64,000 nt of DNA, taken from assembly GCF_001611795.1 (NCBI RefSeq), contig NZ_CP015098.1:3720001-3784000 (forward strand), read 5' to 3'. The stretch's first letter is position 1. Each line of letters begins with the position of its first letter. Source of the stretch: Streptomyces qaidamensis. Lineage in GTDB: Bacteria; Actinomycetota; Actinomycetes; Streptomycetales; Streptomycetaceae. The notes beneath the pieces were generated by a model, which was given only the letters and a program-made list of their open reading frames with translations, was not told the DNA's origin and did not search any database. Below, in pieces: positions 10,385 to 22,671 of the stretch. The position numbers and the translations under genes were made by a program.

Positions 10385-11010
10385 CGTCCGCCCTCGTGGT
10401 TGCCGTCCCGGTGGCCTTCGCCCTCGTGCCGGCGCAGGTAGTCGCTGAGCTCGTCGAGTTCGGCGCGGACCTGGTCGATGCGGGCGGGGGCGGGGCGCTG
10501 GGGCGACGGGGGCGGCTGGATCGGGCCCGCGACCGGGGGCGTGTCGTGCGGGGTGGGTGTGTGGGATCCCGGCGGCTGCGGGACGGGCGTGGACGCCGGG
10601 GCGTAGGGCGGCGCCTGGTGCGGATAGCCGTACGGGGTCTGCGCGACGGTCGGTGCGTGGGGCGACGCGTAACCGGGGAACCTCCGCTGCTCGCCGTGGT
10701 GTCCGATGTCCACGACGAGGAAGTAGATGGCGGCGGCCGCTCCGAGCAGCAGGATCATGGCCAGCGCGATGTCGGTCCGGTAGTCGCCCTCCTCCAGTGT
10801 GCCGATCACGACGAAGCACGCGATGGACAACGGGAGACTCACCCAGGCCAGCACCCAGTCGAGGGCCCGTCCGCGCAGCACGGCCACCCGGAACAGCGGT
10901 ACGCAGGCCAGCACGCCGCACGTGAGGAAGCCGGCTGCTGCGAACAGCACACGCAGGGAGATGACCGTTGCCGCGCTGCGGGGAGGCGGCGCCGCGCCGT
11001 GGCCGTACAT
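10381..11010 (-). CDS. Small membrane protein paired with the Ser/Thr kinase
   Basis: 209 residues when started at ATG 11010, which has AGGAG five bases upstream. Three or four hydrophobic segments lie at about 14-37, 46-65 and 77-99; the C-terminal half is Pro/Tyr-rich (TPYGYPHQAPPYAP...) and ends in a charged helix with ELDELSDYLRRHEGEGHRDG. No named domain was recognised. It overlaps the kinase by 4 bp, so it may be its membrane anchor, regulator or substrate; the disordered tail could be phosphorylated. This is inference from position. Confidence 0.75.
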   Translation of the reverse strand: MYGHGAAPPPRSAATVISLRVLFAAAGFLTCGVLACVPLFRVAVLRGRALDWVLAWVSLPLSIACFVVIGTLEEGDYRTDIALAMILLLGAAAAIYFLVVDIGHHGEQRRFPGYASPHAPTVAQTPYGYPHQAPPYAPASTPVPQPPGSHTPTPHDTPPVAGPIQPPPSPQRPAPARIDQVRAELDELSDYLRRHEGEGHRDGNHEGGR

Positions 11011-11194
11011 GACTGCTCCTGGACCGGTGTGGCCGATGGGGACGGACGTGCGAGTGACAGACCCTGTTGGGGAATCCGAGCGTATAGCCCGACACGGACA
11101 ACCGGTCACGGGTTGTACCGAACCGTTGTCATGCTGATCACTTCGTGTGCACAGCCCGCTCCCGGCCCGTCGTAGGCCGTCCGTCCGTCACGCC

Positions 11195-11941
11195 CTACAG
11201 GGGGTGCCGCATCCACACGTTGGGCTCGACGTACACCGCGTACCCGCGCTCCACCTCGCACCGCACCGGCACCAGGGCGCCCGGCACCTCGATGTCGCCG
11301 TCGGTGTCGAAGGGCAGGCCCGTCCAGCGGCGCCAGTGGGCGAGCGGGGCGGACACCGTCATGGACGCCGGTGCCACCGAGTCGATGGTGGCTCCGGCGC
11401 GGGCGTGGACGCGCAGCCACGGGTCCTGGGGCAGGCCGTCGGGGCGGACGCGGTGGGCGTACTCCTCCATCGGCGTACGGGGTTCCAGATGTTTGGCGTT
11501 GGGCCGGACCGGGGCGACGACCTCACGGAACCCACGGGCCCGGGCGTTGTCGCGCATGGCCGAGAGCATCAGCGCGGACAGGCCGCGGCCCTGCGCCTGC
11601 GGGGCTATGGAGACCGAAACGGCGCTGACCGTGTCGGGACGGACTCCGCCCCGCAGGTCGGAGAAGGCCCACACCAGCATCGCGTCCCAGCCGTTGGCCG
11701 GCAGCCGGCCGCCGCGGCTCTCGGTGCCGAGGGCGAACGGCACGCTGTAGGCGTTCGCCACGACCTCACCCTGCTCGTCCTCGGCGAACAGGACGAACTC
11801 CGGGAGTTCGGTGGCGATCCGCGGGAAGTGGGCGGCCCCCACGAGGTCCTGGATCACGAACTCCGGCCAGCTGTCCGCCATCCCGACGACCCGCTCCAGC
11901 ATGTCCGGGCGGTCGGCGAGGCTCGATATCTTCGGCTGCAT
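11195..11941 (-). CDS. GNAT-family N-acetyltransferase
   Basis: 248 residues with an acetyl-CoA fold: VSIAPQAQGRGLSALMLSAMRDNARARG matches motif A (QxxGxG/A at about 118-123). The N-terminal part (FPRIATELPEFVLFAEDEQGEVVANAYSVPF) supplies the beta-sheet. The C-terminal 80 residues (WLRVHARAGATIDSVAPASMTV) resemble long actinobacterial GNATs of unknown substrate. It stands alone between a kinase pair and an HNH lipoprotein gene, all on the minus strand. A three-copy 26-bp repeat lies just upstream of its start. Confidence 0.8.
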   Translation of the reverse strand: MQPKISSLADRPDMLERVVGMADSWPEFVIQDLVGAAHFPRIATELPEFVLFAEDEQGEVVANAYSVPFALGTESRGGRLPANGWDAMLVWAFSDLRGGVRPDTVSAVSVSIAPQAQGRGLSALMLSAMRDNARARGFREVVAPVRPNAKHLEPRTPMEEYAHRVRPDGLPQDPWLRVHARAGATIDSVAPASMTVSAPLAHWRRWTGLPFDTDGDIEVPGALVPVRCEVERGYAVYVEPNVWMRHPL

Positions 11942-11966
11942 GTGATCAGGGTAGGTACGGGGGCGG

Positions 11967-12044
11967 ACACCCGGAACCGGGTTACCGGGCGAACACCCGG
12001 AACGGGACTACCGGGCCAACCCCCGGAACGGGGTTACCGGGCCA
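11967..12044. repeat. Three 26-bp direct repeats upstream of the GNAT gene
   Basis: Three adjacent 26-bp units (11967-11992, 11993-12018, 12019-12044) of the form ACACCCGGAACCGGGTTACC plus GGGCGA, each about 85% identical. They start 26 bp upstream of the GNAT start and end 49 bp after the HNH lipoprotein stop. Each unit contains CCGG and GGTTACCGG words with internal symmetry. They could be a regulatory array or a terminator-like repeat. Confidence 0.85.
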
Positions 12045-12092
12045 ACACCCTGTCACCCCCCGAGCCACGGCGGCCGGTCGGCCGGCAGGCTC

Positions 12093-12869
12093 CTACCCAC
12101 TGCACTGCTTCAGCATCATGTCCTTGTCGGGCGCCGTCACGGGGAGTTCGTACTTCAGTGACACCTGGGCGAAGCGCACCGCGTAGGCGCAGCGGATCCG
12201 CTTGTTCGGGGGCAGCCAGGACGCCGGTCCTGAGTCCCCCTTCGAGCCGTTGGTCGGGCCGTCCACCGGGACGAGGTTGAGCGGGTCGTTGGCGATGGAC
12301 TCCCGCTTGTCCTCCGTCCAGCGCGAGGCGCCCATCTGCCAGTCGTACGACAGCGGCATGACGTGGTCTATCTGGACCTTGATCGCATGGGACTTGGTCC
12401 ACTCGATGACCTCCCCGGTGTAGGGGTCGTGCAGCGTCAGCGAGGTGACGACGCAGTCCGACCCCGACCGGAAGCGCAAATCCTCCCCGTCTCGCTTCAG
12501 GAGGTCGTTGCGCGTGTCGCAGCCGTTGCGGGAGAAGGGGACGTCGCGCGGTGCCGAGTCCATCCAGGCGTAGCCGAACTTGTCCCGTTCGTAGCCCGTC
12601 CTGGGGCCGCGGCCCTTTGTCGCCACCTTCTCGATCAGGGCACGCGCCCGCTCCTTGTCGGCGCCGGAAGTGATCGCCGCCAGCCCCGGTTTGGTGCCGT
12701 CCGGGTTGTCCAGCGGGTTCGCGGCCCGTCCGTCGCCGGCGGCCGGGGCGCCGGAAGCGGAGGCTCCGCCGCCGTCCGCGGGCGGCGCCAGGCCCTCGCA
12801 GCCGGCCAGCGCCGAACCGGTGAACACCATCGCGACAGCCAGTGCCGCCCCGCCCCTCAGACGCGTCAC
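12093..12869 (-). CDS. Lipoprotein with HNH/DUF1524 (GmrSD C-terminal-type) nuclease domain
   Basis: 258 residues from GTG 12869, which follows GAGGAGGGG at good spacing. A lipoprotein signal ends in LAGC (Cys24), so the mature enzyme is anchored outside. The C-terminal domain has the HNH pattern of secreted DUF1524 nucleases: DHVMPL (Asp168, His169), NDPLNLVPV (Asn194, Asn198), then N207 and K210 in GPTNGSKGD. It probably degrades extracellular nucleic acid. Two cysteines (CDTR and CVVTS) may form a disulfide. It is divergent from a small antitoxin-like gene. Confidence 0.88.
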   Translation of the reverse strand: MTRLRGGAALAVAMVFTGSALAGCEGLAPPADGGGASASGAPAAGDGRAANPLDNPDGTKPGLAAITSGADKERARALIEKVATKGRGPRTGYERDKFGYAWMDSAPRDVPFSRNGCDTRNDLLKRDGEDLRFRSGSDCVVTSLTLHDPYTGEVIEWTKSHAIKVQIDHVMPLSYDWQMGASRWTEDKRESIANDPLNLVPVDGPTNGSKGDSGPASWLPPNKRIRCAYAVRFAQVSLKYELPVTAPDKDMMLKQCSG

Positions 12870-13032
12870 TGTGCGCCCCTCCTCTGTCTGCGTGTTCCGC
12901 TCCGGCACGGGCGGCCCGTGCCGGAACACCACGGTAGCGAGGAAGAGGTTCAGACCACATCGGGCCTCAATGCGCATACTTCGCATCTCGCGCGTATCGT
13001 CGGTTCTGAGTCACCTCCGGAGGGAGCTTTGC

Positions 13033-13218
13033 ATGGGCATCTTCGACAAGTTCAAGAGCCAGGCGCGGAACAAGGGCAAGCAAGGCTCTGACACCGCGGA
13101 ACAGCGGATCAACGAGAGGACCGGCGGCAAGTACGAGGACCAGGTCGACTCCGGCCAGCAGCGCGTCGAGGGCTCGCTGGGCAGGGAACGCGACCGGGAC
13201 CGGCCCGAACAGCAGTAG
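13033..13218 (+). CDS. Small Rv0909/MT0933-like antitoxin-family protein
   Basis: 61 residues, MGIFDKFKSQARNKGKQGSD onward, highly charged, no membrane segment. GGAGGGAG precedes the ATG at 13033, so the longer upstream reading is not used. It resembles the short MT0933-type antitoxin family common in Streptomyces, where many copies lack a linked toxin, and no SRPBCC-like toxin partner follows it here. The actual role is therefore uncertain; a stress-related basic/acidic protein is an alternative. It ends before a hairpin facing mfd. Confidence 0.75.
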   Translation: MGIFDKFKSQARNKGKQGSDTAEQRINERTGGKYEDQVDSGQQRVEGSLGRERDRDRPEQQ

Positions 13219-13330
13219 GGCCTGCGGCAGTCAGGCCTGCCACTCCGGGGCCGTCCGCGGAGACCCGGACACATCTCCTGCGGGCGGCTTCCCATGATCT
13301 CCTGCGGGCGGCGTCCCCTGTCCGCGCCCC

Positions 13331-13361
13331 GGCCGTGCCGTCCGGCCGGACCTGCACGGCC
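13331..13361. terminator. Bidirectional hairpin between the antitoxin-like gene and mfd
   Basis: GGCCGTGC (13331-13338) pairs with GCACGGCC (13354-13361); the loop contains a further perfect palindrome GTCCGGCCGGAC. The gap 13219-13373 also holds two copies of TCTCCTGCGGGCGGC (from about 13270 and 13300). Confidence 0.6.
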
Positions 13362-13373
13362 TGCGCCCGGACT

Positions 13374-16907
<3,534 letters not shown>

Positions 16908-16926
16908 TCGGGGCTTTCCGTCCAGG

Positions 16927-16992
16927 GGGTGGGCGAGTCGACGGGCGGGGGTGGGCAAGTCGAAAGCAGAGGGTGGGCAAGACGACGGGCCT
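16927..16992. repeat. Three 22-bp repeats in the mfd upstream region
   Basis: The gene-free stretch 16908-17280 separates divergent mfd and the DUF2079 gene and must hold both promoters. Three copies at 22-bp period, GGGTGGGCRAGTCGACGGGC-like, start at 16927, 16949 and 16971, 20 bp before the mfd start. On the mfd strand they read as GACTTGCCCACCC. The remainder is GC-rich; no clear -10/-35 pair was recognised. Confidence 0.8.
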
Positions 16993-17280
16993 GACGCGCG
17001 CCGCGGGCCGGGGGTCTCCAGCGTACGACGATGCGCGCCCGCGCGGCGGGCCTGTGGATAACGCCCGTTCTCCCCGGGGCGAACAGCCGCCCTGTCCGGC
17101 GCGGCCCCGGGAGGGCGCGCCGGACAGGGGAAGTCCCGGCTCCCACGGCACGCCGGCGGCCACGTGGGGATTCGGCCGCCCAACCTTCACAACATCATCC
17201 CCACCCGTTGTTTCCGCCCCGGCATGATCGGCCGGACGTCCTTCAGGCCGTTCCCCGCACCCCTTAGGGGTCCTTTCCCT

Positions 17281-18714
17281 ATGCCCGTCCAGGTCTCGCA
17301 GCCCCGCATACCGGCGCCGGTCGCCCGCCCCCGGGGCGACCGGCAGCCCGGCCGCGTGCGAGCTGAGCCCTGGGCCCTCGCGGCCGTGCTCTTCGCCGCC
17401 TACACGGTCGTCTCCGTCGGCCGCTACCGGCACATGGCGACCCTCTCCTGGGACCTGGGCATCTTCGAGCAGGCCGTGCGCGCCTACGCGCGGCTGCGGG
17501 CGCCGGTGGCCGACCTCAAGGGGCCGGGGTTCGTCATCCTCGGGGACCACTTCAGCCCGGTGACCGCGCTGCTCGCGCCGGTGTACCGGCTCTTCCCCTC
17601 GCCGGTCACGCTGCTGGTCGCGCAGGCCGCGCTCTTCGCGCTGTCCGCCGTGCCGGTGACGCGGGCCGCCACCCGTCTCCTGGGTGGTCGCTGCGGGCTC
17701 GCGCTCGGCCTCGCGTACGGGCTGTCGTGGGGCATCCAGCGCGCCGTCGACTTCGACTTCCACGAGATCTGCTTCGCCGTCCCGCTGATCGCCTTCTCCC
17801 TGGAGGCCCTCCTCGCGCGGCGCCCGCGCGCGGCCCTGGGGTGGGCGCTTCCCCTGGTGCTGGTGAAGGAGGACCTGGGGCTGACGCTGACCGCGATCGC
17901 ACTCGTCGTCGCCTGGCGGGCGCGCGGTTCGTCACCGCGGACGGTCCGGTACGCGCTCGCCATGGCGGTGTTCGGCATGGCGGCGACCGTGCTCGTCCTG
18001 ACGGTGGTCGTCCCCGCGTTCAACACCTCGGGCGGCTACGACTACTGGAGCAAGGTCAGCGGTGCGGGCAGCCCCTTCGACGGTGCCGGCAGCAAGCTGC
18101 GCACGCTCGCCTGGCTGCTGGTCCCGACCTCGGGCCTGCTCGCGCTGCGCTCCCCGCTGCTGCTGGTCGCGCTGCCGACGCTCGGCTGGCGGTTCCTCTC
18201 CGGCGACGAGCACTACTGGGGTACCGACTGGCACTACAGCGCGGTCCTGATGCCGGTCGTCTTCCTCGCCCTCGCCGACGCGCTCCCGGCGGTTCACCGC
18301 GGCACGCGCGCGTGGCTGCGTTCCTACGCCGCTCACCTGCCGGCCGCCGTCGCCGCGGCGGCCCTGGCGCTGACCACGTCACTGCCGCTGGCGCAGCTCA
18401 CCGAGGCCGAGGTCTACCGCAGGCCGGCCGCGGTGTCCGATGTGGAACGGCTACTGGCGCGGATTCCCGACGACGCCACGGTCGAGGCCAACATCGGCCC
18501 GATCAGCCGCCTCACCGCGCGCTGCCGGGTCTTCTGGCTGGGCGACACGCGGGGTGTCCTCCCCGACTACATCGCCCTGGAGAACATCGACGGCAGGTAC
18601 CGCGACCCCGTGGGGTACGCCCGGACGCTGCATCCCCTCGCCGAGTACGCGGTCGCGGGCGAGGCGGCCGGGTACGTGGTTCTGGAGCGCCGGACGGCGA
18701 GGGCCGGTGTCTGA
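17281..18714 (+). CDS. DUF2079 polytopic membrane protein
   Basis: 477 residues from ATG 17281 (MPVQVSQPRIP), with AGGGG ten bases upstream. The conserved DUF2079 start YRHMATLSWDLGIFEQAVRAYARL and GDHFSPVTALLAPVYRLFP are present, followed by about eight to ten membrane segments. VDFDFHEICFAVPL and DEHYWGTDWHYSAVLMPV contain the conserved His/Asp residues of this GT-C-like family, suspected to be membrane glycosyltransferases using polyprenyl donors; the function is unproven. The gene is divergent from mfd and convergent with the ABC transporter. Confidence 0.88.
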   Translation: MPVQVSQPRIPAPVARPRGDRQPGRVRAEPWALAAVLFAAYTVVSVGRYRHMATLSWDLGIFEQAVRAYARLRAPVADLKGPGFVILGDHFSPVTALLAPVYRLFPSPVTLLVAQAALFALSAVPVTRAATRLLGGRCGLALGLAYGLSWGIQRAVDFDFHEICFAVPLIAFSLEALLARRPRAALGWALPLVLVKEDLGLTLTAIALVVAWRARGSSPRTVRYALAMAVFGMAATVLVLTVVVPAFNTSGGYDYWSKVSGAGSPFDGAGSKLRTLAWLLVPTSGLLALRSPLLLVALPTLGWRFLSGDEHYWGTDWHYSAVLMPVVFLALADALPAVHRGTRAWLRSYAAHLPAAVAAAALALTTSLPLAQLTEAEVYRRPAAVSDVERLLARIPDDATVEANIGPISRLTARCRVFWLGDTRGVLPDYIALENIDGRYRDPVGYARTLHPLAEYAVAGEAAGYVVLERRTARAGV

Positions 18715-18810
18715 CGCAGCGGGGGCATCGCACCCGCCCCGCATGGGCCCGCCCCCTGAGTGACTCGCCGGCACGGCGCGAAGCACACCCACCCCGTCCT
18801 GCAAGCCGTC

Positions 18811-18848
18811 GGGCCCGCCCCGGAGGCGGAGACCTCCGGGGCGGGCCC
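18811..18848. terminator. Strong bidirectional terminator, 16-bp perfect stem
   Basis: GGGCCCGCCCCGGAGG (18811-18826) pairs perfectly with 18833-18848, loop CGGAGA. It lies between the convergent DUF2079 gene and ABC permease gene, 97 bp and 44 bp from their stops. Confidence 0.85.
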
Positions 18849-18891
18849 GTCCCCCGCAACCCCCGTGTGCGGTGGTCTCGGGCGCCTCCGG

Positions 18892-21471
18892 CTACTCGGT
18901 GGCGATCGCGTTGAGGACGTTCATCCGGCCCGCCCGGAACGCCGGGATCAGGGCGGCGAACAGGCCCACGAACGCAGAGCCGATGAAGACGCCGATGATC
19001 GTCGGCCAGGGGATGTCCAGGACCATCAGGCCCTCCAGGGCGAGCAGCTGCTGTGCCGTGGCGCCCCAGCCCATGCCCAGTCCGAGGCCCAGCAGGGCAC
19101 CGAAGAGGGCGATGACGACCGACTCCATGCGGATCATGCGGCGCAGCTGGCGGCGGGAGAGGCCGATGGCCCGCATCAGGCCGATCTCCCGGGTGCGCTC
19201 CACCACCGACAGGGCCAGGGTGTTCACCACGCCCAGGATGGCGACGATGATCGCCAGGGCCAGCAGGCCGTAGATCATGTTGAGCAGCTGGCCGATCTGG
19301 TCCTTCAGGGCCTGCTTGTAGTCGGTCTGGTCGCGCACGGTGTACTGCGGGTAGTCGTGCAGCGCCGTCTTCAGGGACTTGTAGGCGGCGTCCTGCTGCC
19401 CTTCCTTGGCGCTGGCGAAGACCAGCGAGTCCAGCGGCATCTTGTCGGCCGGGACGTACTTGGCCATCGTCGAGATGGAGGTGTACATCGCGCCCGCGTC
19501 GATCACGACGTCGCTGCTGGTGATCGCCCGGACCGTCAGGTCGGCCGCGGAGCCGTCCTTGAAGGCGACCTTGATCTTGGACCCGAGGCTGATGCCGTGG
19601 TCCTTGGCGAACTTCTCGTGGACCGACATCGAGTCGGGCTTGTAGGCGTCGGGGAGCTTGCCGGCGACGGTCTCGGTGCGCAGGTCGGTGGCGTACGACG
19701 GGTCGGCCGCCGTGATCGCCGTGTCCTTGAGCGTCTTGCCGTCCGGGGTGGTGAAGTCGGCCTTGGTCCACTTGTACTCGGTGACCCGCGCCAGGTCCGG
19801 CGACGACTTCACGGCCTTGACCGCCTGCGGGGTGACCAGCTGGCCGCTGTCGGACTGGATGATGAAGTCCGTGCCGACGGTCTTGTCGAGCTGGTCGGTG
19901 GCGGACGCCACCATGGAGGAGCCGACCACGGACAGGCTCGCCACCAGGGCGAGGCCGATCATCAGCGCGGCGCCGGTCGCGCCGGTGCGGCGCGGGTTGC
20001 GCAGGGCGTTGCGCTCGGCCATGCGGCCGACGGGGCCGAACATGCGGAGCAGCACGGCGCCCAGGACGCGGACCACACCGCCGGCGAGCAGCGGGCCGAT
20101 GACGACGAAGCCGATCAGCGTCAGCACGACGCCGAGGCCGAGCCACAGGGAGCCGTCCTTGGCCTTGTCGGCCGCCGCGGCGAGGTAGAGGGCGAAGCCG
20201 CCGGTCCCGGTGAGGACCGTGCCGATCGCGGCGCGGATCCAGCCGGCCTTGGCGTCCGCGGGGGCTCCCGCGTCGCGCAGGGCGGCCATCGGGGAGATCT
20301 TGCCGGCGCGCCGGGCGGGCAGGTAGGCGGCCAGCACGGTGACGACCACGCCGAGGACGAGGCCGACCACCGGGGTCGTCCAGGCCACCGTGAGGTCGTC
20401 GGTGGACAGTTCCATGCCCATCTGGCCCATGAGCTTCATCAGGCCGACGGCGAGGCCGACGCCCGCGCCGACGCCGAGCAGCGAGCCGACCACACCGAGC
20501 AGCAGCGCCTCGGCCAGCACGGAGCGGTTGACCTGCTTGCGGGAGGAGCCGATGGCCCGCATCAGGCCGATCTCCCGGGTGCGCTGGGCGACCAGCATGG
20601 AGAAGGTGTTGATGATCAGGAAGATGCCGACGAGGAAGGCGATCCCGGCGAAGCCGAGCATCGCGTACTTCATGACGTTCATGAAGCCCGCCACGTCCTT
20701 CTGACCGGCGTCGGCGGTCTCCTTGGCCGTCTTCACCTGGAAGCCGCCGCCGAGTTCGGCCGTGACGTTCTTCTTCAGCTGTGCGTCGCTGACACCGGCG
20801 GCCGCGGTGACGTTGACGTTGGTGTAGACGTCGCTCTCGCCGACCAGCGACTGCTGGGCGGTCCTGGTGTCGAGGTAGAAGATCGCGGCGCCGGGGTTGG
20901 TCACGGTGAAGTCGGCGATGCCGGAGATCTTCGCGGTGTGGGTGCCGACGGCGCTGATGACGCCGATCTCGTCGCCGAGCTTCAGGTCGTGCTTGTCGGC
21001 GGTGTCGGCGTCGACCATGATCTGGTCGGCGCTCCTGGGAGCCGCACCGGTGGTGATCTTCATGGTGCGGGCCTCGTTGGCGTTCCAGCTGCCGACGACG
21101 GTCGGGGCGCCGCTGGAGGGCGACAGGTTGTCCTTGTCGGCGTCGACGACGGTGACCGAGGTGGAGAACACCGAGCCCTCGGCGGACTTCACGCCCTGCA
21201 CCTTGCGGACCTCGTCCAGCACGGAGGCCGGCATGACCGGCGGCTTGCCGTTGTCCGCGGTCGTCTCACCGCCGTCGGAGGCCCCCTTGGCACTCACCGT
21301 CACGTCCGAGGACGTGGCAGCGAAGAGCTTGTCGAACGTGGTCGACATGGTGTCCGTGAAGACGAGCGTGCCGCAGACGAAGCCGACCGACAGCAGGACG
21401 GCGATCGCGGAGAGCGCCATCCGCCCCTTGTGCGCGAGGAAGTTGCGCATCGAGGTCTTCATGACGGTCAT
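18892..21471 (-). CDS. MacB/FtsX-type ABC transporter permease (fused, two FtsX domains)
   Basis: 859 residues. An N-terminal span (RMALSAIAVLLSVGFVCGTLVF) and a large extracytoplasmic MacB-PCD-like domain are followed by a first FtsX domain (about 265-390 with QRTREIGLMRAIGSSRKQV), an internal repeat of the periplasmic domain and a second FtsX domain (about 730-850 with ERTREIGLMRAIGLSRRQL). Such type VII exporters move lipids, peptides or antibiotics or act mechanically on envelope proteins. The ATG at 21471 overlaps the ATPase stop as ATGA, so the two are translated as one unit. The substrate is unknown. Confidence 0.93.
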   Translation of the reverse strand: MTVMKTSMRNFLAHKGRMALSAIAVLLSVGFVCGTLVFTDTMSTTFDKLFAATSSDVTVSAKGASDGGETTADNGKPPVMPASVLDEVRKVQGVKSAEGSVFSTSVTVVDADKDNLSPSSGAPTVVGSWNANEARTMKITTGAAPRSADQIMVDADTADKHDLKLGDEIGVISAVGTHTAKISGIADFTVTNPGAAIFYLDTRTAQQSLVGESDVYTNVNVTAAAGVSDAQLKKNVTAELGGGFQVKTAKETADAGQKDVAGFMNVMKYAMLGFAGIAFLVGIFLIINTFSMLVAQRTREIGLMRAIGSSRKQVNRSVLAEALLLGVVGSLLGVGAGVGLAVGLMKLMGQMGMELSTDDLTVAWTTPVVGLVLGVVVTVLAAYLPARRAGKISPMAALRDAGAPADAKAGWIRAAIGTVLTGTGGFALYLAAAADKAKDGSLWLGLGVVLTLIGFVVIGPLLAGGVVRVLGAVLLRMFGPVGRMAERNALRNPRRTGATGAALMIGLALVASLSVVGSSMVASATDQLDKTVGTDFIIQSDSGQLVTPQAVKAVKSSPDLARVTEYKWTKADFTTPDGKTLKDTAITAADPSYATDLRTETVAGKLPDAYKPDSMSVHEKFAKDHGISLGSKIKVAFKDGSAADLTVRAITSSDVVIDAGAMYTSISTMAKYVPADKMPLDSLVFASAKEGQQDAAYKSLKTALHDYPQYTVRDQTDYKQALKDQIGQLLNMIYGLLALAIIVAILGVVNTLALSVVERTREIGLMRAIGLSRRQLRRMIRMESVVIALFGALLGLGLGMGWGATAQQLLALEGLMVLDIPWPTIIGVFIGSAFVGLFAALIPAFRAGRMNVLNAIATE

Positions 21472-22256
21472 GACGTGCGCCCCCGGGCGTCGAAGTCCTT
21501 CATGCGGTCGAGGACGGCCTCCGCGGTCGGCTTGAACATCTCGTCGACGATGCGGCCGTCGGCGAGGTACAGCACCCGGTCCGCGTAGCTGGCGGCCACC
21601 GGGTCGTGGGTGACCATCACGATGGTCTGGCCCAGCTCGTCGACCGACCGGCGCAGGAAGCCGAGGACCTCGGCGCCGGCGCGGGAGTCGAGGTTTCCGG
21701 TCGGTTCGTCCCCGAAGATGATCTCGGGCCGGGCGGCGAGCGCCCGCGCCACGGCGACGCGCTGCTGCTGGCCGCCGGAGAGCTGGGTGGGCCGGTGCTT
21801 GAGGCGGTCGGCGAGCCCGACGGTCTCCACGACCCGGGTCAGCCACTCCTTGTCGGGCTTGCGGCCCGCGATGTCCATGGGCAGGGTGATGTTCTCGATC
21901 GCGTTCAGCGTCGGCAGAAGGTTGAACGCCTGGAAGATGAACCCGATCCGGTCCCGGCGCAGCCGCGTGAGCTTCTTGTCCTTCAGGCCGGTGATCTCGG
22001 TCTCGTCGAGGTAGATCTGGCCGTCCGTCACGGTGTCGAGCCCGGCCAGGCAGTGCATGAGGGTGGACTTGCCGGATCCCGAGGGGCCCATGATCGCGGT
22101 GAACTGGCCGCGTGCGATGTCCACGTCGACGTGGTCGAGGGCGACGACACGGGTCTCACCGGATCCGTACGCCTTCACGACCTGCCGCGCCCGCGCGGCA
22201 ACGGCCGTACGCCCTCCAGTGCCCCCGTGCCTGGGAATGGTTACAGCCGAAGTCAC
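21468..22256 (-). CDS. MacB/LolD-type ABC transporter ATP-binding protein
   Basis: 262-residue ATPase for the permease that follows. Walker A is GPSGSGKST, the Q-loop is FIFQAFNLLPTL, the signature LSGGQQQRVAVARAL and Walker B IIFGDEPTGNLDS. The closing VTHDPVAASYADRVLYLADGRIVDE is typical of the LolD/MacB class. The GTG at 22256 is used because AGGAG lies seven bases upstream; earlier in-frame codons lie in non-conserved sequence. A 32-residue extension after the H-loop region (MFKPTAEAVLDRMKDFDARG) is usual in actinobacterial members. Confidence 0.94.
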   Translation of the reverse strand: MTSAVTIPRHGGTGGRTAVAARARQVVKAYGSGETRVVALDHVDVDIARGQFTAIMGPSGSGKSTLMHCLAGLDTVTDGQIYLDETEITGLKDKKLTRLRRDRIGFIFQAFNLLPTLNAIENITLPMDIAGRKPDKEWLTRVVETVGLADRLKHRPTQLSGGQQQRVAVARALAARPEIIFGDEPTGNLDSRAGAEVLGFLRRSVDELGQTIVMVTHDPVAASYADRVLYLADGRIVDEMFKPTAEAVLDRMKDFDARGRTS

Positions 22257-22671
22257 GGTATGTCTCCTATATCGGTCAGCAGATGGTGAAGACGGTCGCC
22301 CGGCGGCAACCGCTGTGCGCGGTGCCGGACCTGGAACCGGTCCGGCGTGTTTCAGTCTCGCGGCGGGGAGGGGTCCCGCGCCCTGGTGTTCAGCGCAGTC
22401 TTTTGCTGTGGAAAACCCCACCCCCGCAGGTGTGCCAACCGCCCCCCGGCGGCGTAAAGCCAGGTTAAGGACGGGCCCCTGCCCGTCTCGTCCTCCGCCG
22501 GTACGAACCCTCCCCAGGTCGTAGTACGGAGGTACCCCTAGGGGCAGTCCACCGAAGGGTGGAGTCCGTCTCAGGGTCGGCTCCACCCGTGGGCTCACTC
22601 AGGCTCCACCCTCCCGCTGCGTCAGGGTCAAGTGGGAAGCTGTCCGCGGCAGGTAGGTGCAAGGGGCAGAC
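22257..22671. promoter_or_regulatory. Divergent promoter region between the ABC exporter and an MFS exporter
   Basis: 415 bp with no gene. Possible control elements: the palindrome CCCCTAGGGG (22535-22544) preceded by GTAC-N4-GTAC (TAGTACGGAGGTACC, from about 22522), and an inverted repeat GGGTGGAG/CTCCACCC (22557-22564 and 22581-22588), with another CTCCACCC copy near 22604. Their clustering suggests an operator region, but no regulator can be named. Confidence 0.5.

Noticed and set aside
18760..21588. A 942-codon plus-strand frame over the ABC permease
   Set aside because: No family-like sequence; the minus strand has FtsX motifs and a coupled ATPase.
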